Below, piece by piece: positions 5,890-10,258 of a DNA stretch of 10,258 nt (position 1 is its first letter; each line of letters begins with the position of its first letter). The stretch covers positions 10,713 to 20,970 of the forward strand of contig DIUF01000018.1 in NCBI GenBank assembly GCA_002422285.1, in the 5' to 3' direction. The position numbers and the translations under genes are program-made. This DNA comes from Flavobacteriales bacterium UBA6165. GTDB taxonomy: Bacteria; Bacteroidota; Bacteroidia; Flavobacteriales_D; Crocinitomicaceae. The notes below the pieces were generated by a model. The model saw only the letters and a list, made by a program, of their open reading frames with translations, did no database searches and was not told where the DNA came from.

Positions 5890-7101
5890 TTAGAATCCGA
5901 ATATTTGTTGAAGTTTTTGTTCCAACAAAGGACCACGCAGATTTTTCTCTATTACTTTGCCATCTGCGTCAATCAAAACGGTAAATGGAATACTGTTCAC
6001 ACCATAGCTGCGCGATAACATGCCATCCCAACGTTTCAATTCGCTGATATGATAAGGCCAAATCAATTTATCTGATTCAATAGCGCGCATCCAAGCGTTT
6101 TTATCGGCATCCAGTGAAACACTGAACACGGTAAATCCCTTGTCTTTGTATTTTTCATAAAGCGCAACTACACCTGGATTCTCTTTGCGACAAGGTCCAC
6201 ACCAAGAAGCCCAAAAATCAATCAACACCACTTTTCCTCGAAGGCTAGATAATTTATATGTTGTTCCATCAGGACTTGGGCCTTCCAACTCAGGAGCTAA
6301 TGAACCTGGAGCCAACAATTGAGAAGCAGCAGCTCTTTGTCGGTACATTGCTACGCTTTGACGCAACTGTTGAGCTACCTGTCCATTCGGAACAGCAGCA
6401 ATCACTTTTTCTGCCAAAGCACTGTATTTATCAAATTCCTTCTCGGGATCATAAGTCTGCATAGGTCCAATCAAGGCTGGAGAATTTGGAAATTGCTGCA
6501 CAAATCGGTCTCTGAAATATTCAAATTGCTTATAACGACTCATATACAATTGATTCAACTCATTTTGGGACATTGGATTTTTATTCAACTCAATTTGGAT
6601 AGAATCTCTAAGCAAACTCATATCATTCTGCATGCGCAAAAACTCCAACAATCGTTGACTATCTTCATTACCAATAATATTGATATTGCGCAACAAATCT
6701 CGACCGTCTCCAAAAACTTTTATGGTATCGGAATTGGTGATAATTAAATTTATGTGATTATTACCAGCACGCAAGACATAAAAATCGGCAACAGGAACCA
6801 CAGCGCCAATAGTAAAAGTACCATTACCTTTGGGGTCAAAAGTAAAAGAGCCGTAGTCAACGTATTGACCATTTCCAACAATCGATGAAAGTTGAACACT
6901 TTCAGCTGGAGCTTTAAAAATTTGTCCTGTAACAACCACTCTAATCCCCTTAACTTCTGGAGTAGCAGAAGATGTGGGGCTTGGTGCAGAAGTTGGCTGT
7001 GTGCTTGGTTGTGCAGGTTGTGGTTTAGCTCCGCCCTTTCTTTGTGCAAATGAGAAACTTGCCGTTGCAAGAACTAAAAAAATCAAAACATACTTTTTCA
7101 T
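5890..7101 (-). CDS. Secreted TlpA-like thioredoxin-fold protein
   Basis: This is a 403-residue exported protein. A signal peptide covers residues 1-19 (MKKYVLIFLVLATASFSFA, cut before Q20). A P-, Q-, S- and T-rich linker spans 21-50. Residues 51-140 are beta-rich and resemble the DUF4369-type domain often found before such thioredoxins. A helical charged region runs from 145 to 260. The AhpC/TSA-TlpA thioredoxin domain covers about 264-403, with the redox pair in WCGPC (C301, C304), cis-proline P372 in SIPFTVLID, and KDKGFTVFSVSLD. Family members reduce or exchange disulfides in the periplasm; the partner is unknown. Its C-terminal domain is strongly similar to that of the upstream neighbour, so the pair arose by tandem duplication. 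There is no lipobox, so it is probably soluble in the periplasm. Confidence 0.88.
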   Translation of the reverse strand: MKKYVLIFLVLATASFSFAQRKGGAKPQPAQPSTQPTSAPSPTSSATPEVKGIRVVVTGQIFKAPAESVQLSSIVGNGQYVDYGSFTFDPKGNGTFTIGAVVPVADFYVLRAGNNHINLIITNSDTIKVFGDGRDLLRNINIIGNEDSQRLLEFLRMQNDMSLLRDSIQIELNKNPMSQNELNQLYMSRYKQFEYFRDRFVQQFPNSPALIGPMQTYDPEKEFDKYSALAEKVIAAVPNGQVAQQLRQSVAMYRQRAAASQLLAPGSLAPELEGPSPDGTTYKLSSLRGKVVLIDFWASWCGPCRKENPGVVALYEKYKDKGFTVFSVSLDADKNAWMRAIESDKLIWPYHISELKRWDGMLSRSYGVNSIPFTVLIDADGKVIEKNLRGPLLEQKLQQIFGF

Positions 7102-7113
7102 AATCTATCTAAT

Positions 7114-8334
7114 TTATGAGCCAAAAAGCTCTTTTAATTTGTTTTCTAATTCCATTCCGCGGAGGTTCTTGCCAATAATCGTGCCTTTCTTGTCGATGAG
7201 CACCGTGTGAGGAATTCCCTCAAATTTATACAATTGAACAACAATTGAGTTCCATTTTTTCAAATCACTCACATGATAAGGCCATTCCAAACCATCAGAT
7301 TCGATGGCAGATTTCCATGCAGCGGCGTTATCGTCCAAGGAAACAGAGAAAACTGTGAATCCTTTGTCCTTGTATTTTTTGTAAAGTCGAACCACATTAG
7401 GGTTTTCCTTTCTACAAGGTCCACACCATGATGCCCAGAAATCTATCAAAACATATTTGCCACGCAAGTCCGACAATTTCATATCGCCACCATTCACCAT
7501 ATCCATCCAAATATCTGGCGCTGTGCTTCCAACATCTACATTTCTGTCCAAATTACCATAAAAGGACTTTCGTTTCTCATCATTCAAGGCACTTTGATAA
7601 GAATCCACCCAAGTATTCAAATTGCTTTCCAATCCACGTGTGAATCGTGCTTCAGGATATTTTTCAAGATAAACATCTAAAACATTTCTCAAGATATCGC
7701 CATGAGCGACATTCCAATTCTCCAAGCCCATATCCGGAAAAAGTTGCATGGCAAACAACTGAGCCAACGGAGAACCGGGTTTTTGTTCCAAAAAAGAAAT
7801 GGCAAAAGTCTCCATAGGCTTTTTACCCGCCTGAAGCGTCTTAACGAGCGCATCAGTTTGAGTGCCTGGTTGAGCATTTCTAAGCTGATTCATCTGTTCT
7901 CCATATTTTTCACTAAACTCAGCATTCAAAACAACCATTTTATTCAAATCAGCAGCATCTTCAAGATTCGAGATTTTAAAGTTCTTCTGCATAGCTGGAA
8001 AATCGCAACGGATATAAACGGAATCATTACCGCCCAAGACAATCGGAACACCGCTCTGCTCCACAACCAATTGAACGATAAACGCTTCTTTGGGCAATTT
8101 GATATTAAAATTCCCTTGTGCATCAATAAGCGATTGACCCAATTGCAACCATTTGTCTACATTATAAATCTGGGCAACGATGGTCTTACCCGCTGCACCC
8201 GGAATTTGTCCTGCAATGGTTTGTTTTTCTTCAAGAGGAGTTGAATTTTCATCCTCTGAATCAGCATCACAAGACACCAAAACAAAAGTGAATATCAAGC
8301 CAAGAAAAAATGGTATTTGTTTGAATTTCAACAT
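7114..8334 (-). CDS. TlpA-like thioredoxin lipoprotein
   Basis: This is a 406-residue lipoprotein. Residues 1-21 form a signal peptide ending in the lipobox LVSC (cysteine C22), followed by an acidic stretch DADSEDEN. Residues 38-120 are beta-rich and DUF4369-like (TIAGQIPGAAGKTIVAQIYN). Residues 125-260 are mostly helical. The thioredoxin domain covers 266-406 with WCGPC (C304, C307) and cis-proline P375 in GIPHTVLID. It should be a membrane-anchored periplasmic or surface thiol-disulfide protein; the substrate is not known. I chose ATG 8334 because it puts the signal peptide at the N terminus and leaves 10 bases after the punA stop. An in-frame ATG at 8358 would add eight residues and overlap punA. 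It precedes its soluble paralogue by 12 bases. Confidence 0.88.
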   Translation of the reverse strand: MLKFKQIPFFLGLIFTFVLVSCDADSEDENSTPLEEKQTIAGQIPGAAGKTIVAQIYNVDKWLQLGQSLIDAQGNFNIKLPKEAFIVQLVVEQSGVPIVLGGNDSVYIRCDFPAMQKNFKISNLEDAADLNKMVVLNAEFSEKYGEQMNQLRNAQPGTQTDALVKTLQAGKKPMETFAISFLEQKPGSPLAQLFAMQLFPDMGLENWNVAHGDILRNVLDVYLEKYPEARFTRGLESNLNTWVDSYQSALNDEKRKSFYGNLDRNVDVGSTAPDIWMDMVNGGDMKLSDLRGKYVLIDFWASWCGPCRKENPNVVRLYKKYKDKGFTVFSVSLDDNAAAWKSAIESDGLEWPYHVSDLKKWNSIVVQLYKFEGIPHTVLIDKKGTIIGKNLRGMELENKLKELFGS

Positions 8335-8344
8335 AGTATCAACA

Positions 8345-9157
8345 TTATAAAGATGCAATCAATTCTTTCATAATCAAAGTCATTTTGGGTTCTTGACGCG
8401 ATGCCACTTCAATCACATCTTGAACACTAACTTTTTGAATTTTCCCTGGAACACCCAAGTCTGTGATTATAGAAATGGCAAAGGTTGGAATTTCCATGTG
8501 TCGCGCTACAATCACCTCAGGAACAGTTGACATACCAACAGCATCAGCGCCAACGATGTGCACAAATTTATATTCGGCTGGCGTTTCTAGAGTTGGTCCA
8601 GTGAGTCCCAAATAAACACCTTGCGAAACCTTGATGCCATTTTTCGCAGCAATGGCCACAGCACGGGCAATTAAATCGGTATCGTATGGATCGCTCATGT
8701 CCGGGAAACGTGGTCCGAGTTCATCCAAATTTTTCCCAATGAGTGGATTGCCTGGAAAGAAATTGATGTGGTCGTTTATGATCATGATTTCACCCACCTC
8801 AAAATCTGGATTCACACCACCTGAAGCGTTGGAAACAAACAATTTACCGATACCCAACAATTTCATGACACGCACAGGAAAAGTCACTTCCTGTAAAGAA
8901 TAACCTTCATAATAATGAAAACGACCTTGCATAGCCATCACATGTTTTCCACCCAAAACACCAAAAATCAAACGACCTTTGTGGCTTTCAACAGTGGAAA
9001 CTGGAAAATTTGGGATTTGCTCATAGGGAATTTCATCAATGATTTCAATTTCTTTAACCAAGCCACCAAGCCCCGTACCTAAAATAATCCCAAATTCAGG
9101 CTTAACTTGCGTTTTTGATTGAATAAAATCAACTGCTTCTTGTATACGATTCAACAT
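8345..9157 (-). CDS. punA: Purine-nucleoside phosphorylase (trimeric, PNP family)
   Basis: This 270-residue cytoplasmic enzyme splits purine nucleosides with phosphate into base and ribose-1-phosphate, in purine salvage. Signatures of the trimeric PNP family are GIILGTGLGGL (23-33), SHKGRL (58-63), GRFHYYEGY (78-86), SNASGGVNPDFEVGEIMII (109-127), GPTLETPAEYK (187-197, with the base-binding glutamate E191) and VGMSTVPEVIVARH (207-220, with M209). At the position of human Asn243 the protein reads ITDLG, an Asp, which may widen base choice towards adenine nucleosides. Length is normal. The start overlaps the end of lpxK by 29 bases, indicating coupling in one transcript. MTA phosphorylase is a related but less likely alternative. 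Confidence 0.92.
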   Translation of the reverse strand: MLNRIQEAVDFIQSKTQVKPEFGIILGTGLGGLVKEIEIIDEIPYEQIPNFPVSTVESHKGRLIFGVLGGKHVMAMQGRFHYYEGYSLQEVTFPVRVMKLLGIGKLFVSNASGGVNPDFEVGEIMIINDHINFFPGNPLIGKNLDELGPRFPDMSDPYDTDLIARAVAIAAKNGIKVSQGVYLGLTGPTLETPAEYKFVHIVGADAVGMSTVPEVIVARHMEIPTFAISIITDLGVPGKIQKVSVQDVIEVASRQEPKMTLIMKELIASL

Positions 9158-10175
9158 AATTCTTTATTTTATTTATTAATTCACTTTCATTTTCGATAGC
9201 AACTTCAATGGGCAAATAGCACCACGGAACATCGTTTTGATTGACAATTGACGACATTTCGTTCAATTTCACCGCATCTTTTTCCGTTGTGAGTACCACC
9301 GTTGTAGAGGCATCAAAATTAGCAAAAATATGGTGAATGCGCTCGATGTCTTTTTCGGAATACACATGGTGGTCAGAAAATTGCACAAGTTCAATGGGAT
9401 ATTGACTTTCCAAAGCATTCACGAGCGGTTGCGGATTCGCGATTCCCGTAACCAAAACGACTTGCTTGATTTCATTGGTCAAACTGTGATTCGTAAGCGC
9501 TTGCCATTCGCCATAAACAAAACGCGAGAAGTAGCTTGGCTTCTCTGATGAAAAAGCTTTGGCATAAATATCCTGCAAGGGCGCGTCAATACTTTTCGGA
9601 CATTTGGTGTAAACACATACATCTGCCCGTTTTTTTCCGCTCCAAGCAAATTCACGAAGTCGGCCTATAGGCACCACCCAATCTTTGAAAAATGGCTTGT
9701 GAAATTCGCTGAGCATCATCACAAATCCGCCCGAAACAGCCAAGTGTTGCATGGCATCGTCGAGAATAATGAGTTCCAAATCAGGATAAAGTTTCAACAA
9801 TTCTTGAATTCCCACTTTTCTTTTTTCACAAACTGCGAAAGGGACTTCTGGAAACTTCTGTTTGATTTGTTTCGGCTCATCGCCCACCTCATCTGCTTTT
9901 GAATTGGTGCTGAGTTCGATAAATCCCTTGGTTTTTCTACCATAGCCCCTACTCAACACCGCAATTTTGTATTGACTTTGCAAAGACCGAATGAGCCACT
10001 CCACGTGAGGGGTTTTGCCCGTACCGCCGAGGCTGAGGTTACCAACGATTACAGTTGGAATTGGTGCTTTGTAGGCTTTCAAAATACCCCAACGGAAAAG
10101 TGAAGTGCGCAATAGCGTGATTAAGCCGTAGAGGATGGCGAGAGGCAAAAGAAATAATTTAAGGGCAGCAATCAT
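9129..10175 (-). CDS. lpxK: Tetraacyldisaccharide 4'-kinase
   Basis: This 348-residue inner-membrane kinase phosphorylates the 4' position of tetraacyldisaccharide-1-phosphate to make lipid IVA, late in lipid A synthesis. Residues 1-25 form the N-terminal membrane helix (LKLFLLPLAILYGLITLL). The P-loop is VGNLSLGGTGKTP (44-56), followed by SRGYGRKTKGF (75-85). The catalytic-region motif ILDDAMQH (137-144) carries the conserved Asp pair and His. VVLTTEKDAVKL (293-304) is typical of the C-terminal lobe. Length is usual for the family. It appears to be the first gene of the five-gene minus-strand run; its end overlaps punA. The start chosen places the membrane helix at the very N terminus and follows a promoter-like box closely. 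Confidence 0.93.
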   Translation of the reverse strand: MIAALKLFLLPLAILYGLITLLRTSLFRWGILKAYKAPIPTVIVGNLSLGGTGKTPHVEWLIRSLQSQYKIAVLSRGYGRKTKGFIELSTNSKADEVGDEPKQIKQKFPEVPFAVCEKRKVGIQELLKLYPDLELIILDDAMQHLAVSGGFVMMLSEFHKPFFKDWVVPIGRLREFAWSGKKRADVCVYTKCPKSIDAPLQDIYAKAFSSEKPSYFSRFVYGEWQALTNHSLTNEIKQVVLVTGIANPQPLVNALESQYPIELVQFSDHHVYSEKDIERIHHIFANFDASTTVVLTTEKDAVKLNEMSSIVNQNDVPWCYLPIEVAIENESELINKIKNYVESYTRSS

Positions 10176-10185
10176 AATTCAATCA

Positions 10186-10193
10186 CAAAAGTA
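10186..10193 (-). promoter_or_regulatory. Candidate -7 box for the lpxK operon
   Basis: On the minus strand this reads TACTTTTG, fitting TAnnTTTG, only 10 bases before the lpxK ATG. The transcript would have a very short leader. No TTG is found at the -33 spacing, so a promoter further upstream, outside the window, is also possible. The rest of 10176-10258 holds no gene that I can support. Confidence 0.4.
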
Positions 10194-10258
10194 AGTTCTT
10201 TTATTAATGAAGTGAGAATTGATTGTTGAATAGAGCTCAGTTGAAAATTATCCATTGT

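Noticed and set aside
6319..6747. 142-residue open frame antisense to the secreted thioredoxin
   Set aside because: Low-complexity composition with no family resemblance; explained by the codon pattern of the real gene.
7702..8244. 180-residue open frame antisense to the thioredoxin lipoprotein
   Set aside because: No recognisable domain, and the opposite strand encodes a clear, full-length family member.
8335..8358. Earlier ATG for the thioredoxin lipoprotein
   Set aside because: It adds eight residues before a complete lipoprotein signal peptide and overlaps the end of punA.
10176..10231. Imperfect inverted repeat AATTCAATCA ... TGATTGTTGAAT before lpxK
   Set aside because: It needs a two-base bulge and a loop of over 30 AT-rich bases; not above chance expectation in such DNA.

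Overview
The window looks like chromosomal DNA of a member of the Bacteroidota, most likely Flavobacteriia or a near relative. Evidence: low GC; promoters of the TAnnTTTG type and no clear Shine-Dalgarno sequences; a multidomain lamin-tail surface protein ending in the SPDNDG...GRY fold common in that phylum; and two TlpA-type thioredoxins with long N-terminal regions. Most of the sequence is coding and ordinary for the phylum. I do not see a large new defence or biosynthetic system. The least explained DNA is a pair of inverted heptamer arrays at 4374-4592.

Layout. 1-2193 (+): 3' part of a secreted protein with two [Ig-like + lamin-tail] modules, open at the window start. 2234-2807 (+): a compact ParD/ParE type II toxin-antitoxin pair with a palindrome overlapping its promoter. 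2825-2859: a hairpin between convergent genes. 2866-4306 (-): pdhB (pyruvate dehydrogenase E1 beta) followed by a small secreted NTF2-like protein. 4307-4625: a 319-base divergent intergenic region with a promoter at each end and two inverted arrays of degenerate 7-base units between them. 4626-5120 (+): a PyrR-like phosphoribosyltransferase. 5124-10175 (-): a five-gene run transcribed lpxK > punA > thioredoxin lipoprotein > secreted thioredoxin protein > lpxH, with junctions of -29, +10, +10 and +12 bases or thereabouts, so probably one operon. 10176-10258: leader of lpxK with a candidate promoter box.

How the genes work together. lpxK and lpxH, at the two ends of the minus-strand run, are both lipid A biosynthesis enzymes of the inner membrane (LpxH early, LpxK late). 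Between them lie a purine nucleoside phosphorylase (salvage) and two neighbouring, clearly paralogous envelope thioredoxins, one lipid-anchored and one soluble. The run therefore mixes envelope building, envelope redox and nucleoside salvage. The PyrR-like gene converges on lpxH with only three bases between stop codons. parDE stands alone between the surface protein and the pdhB unit.
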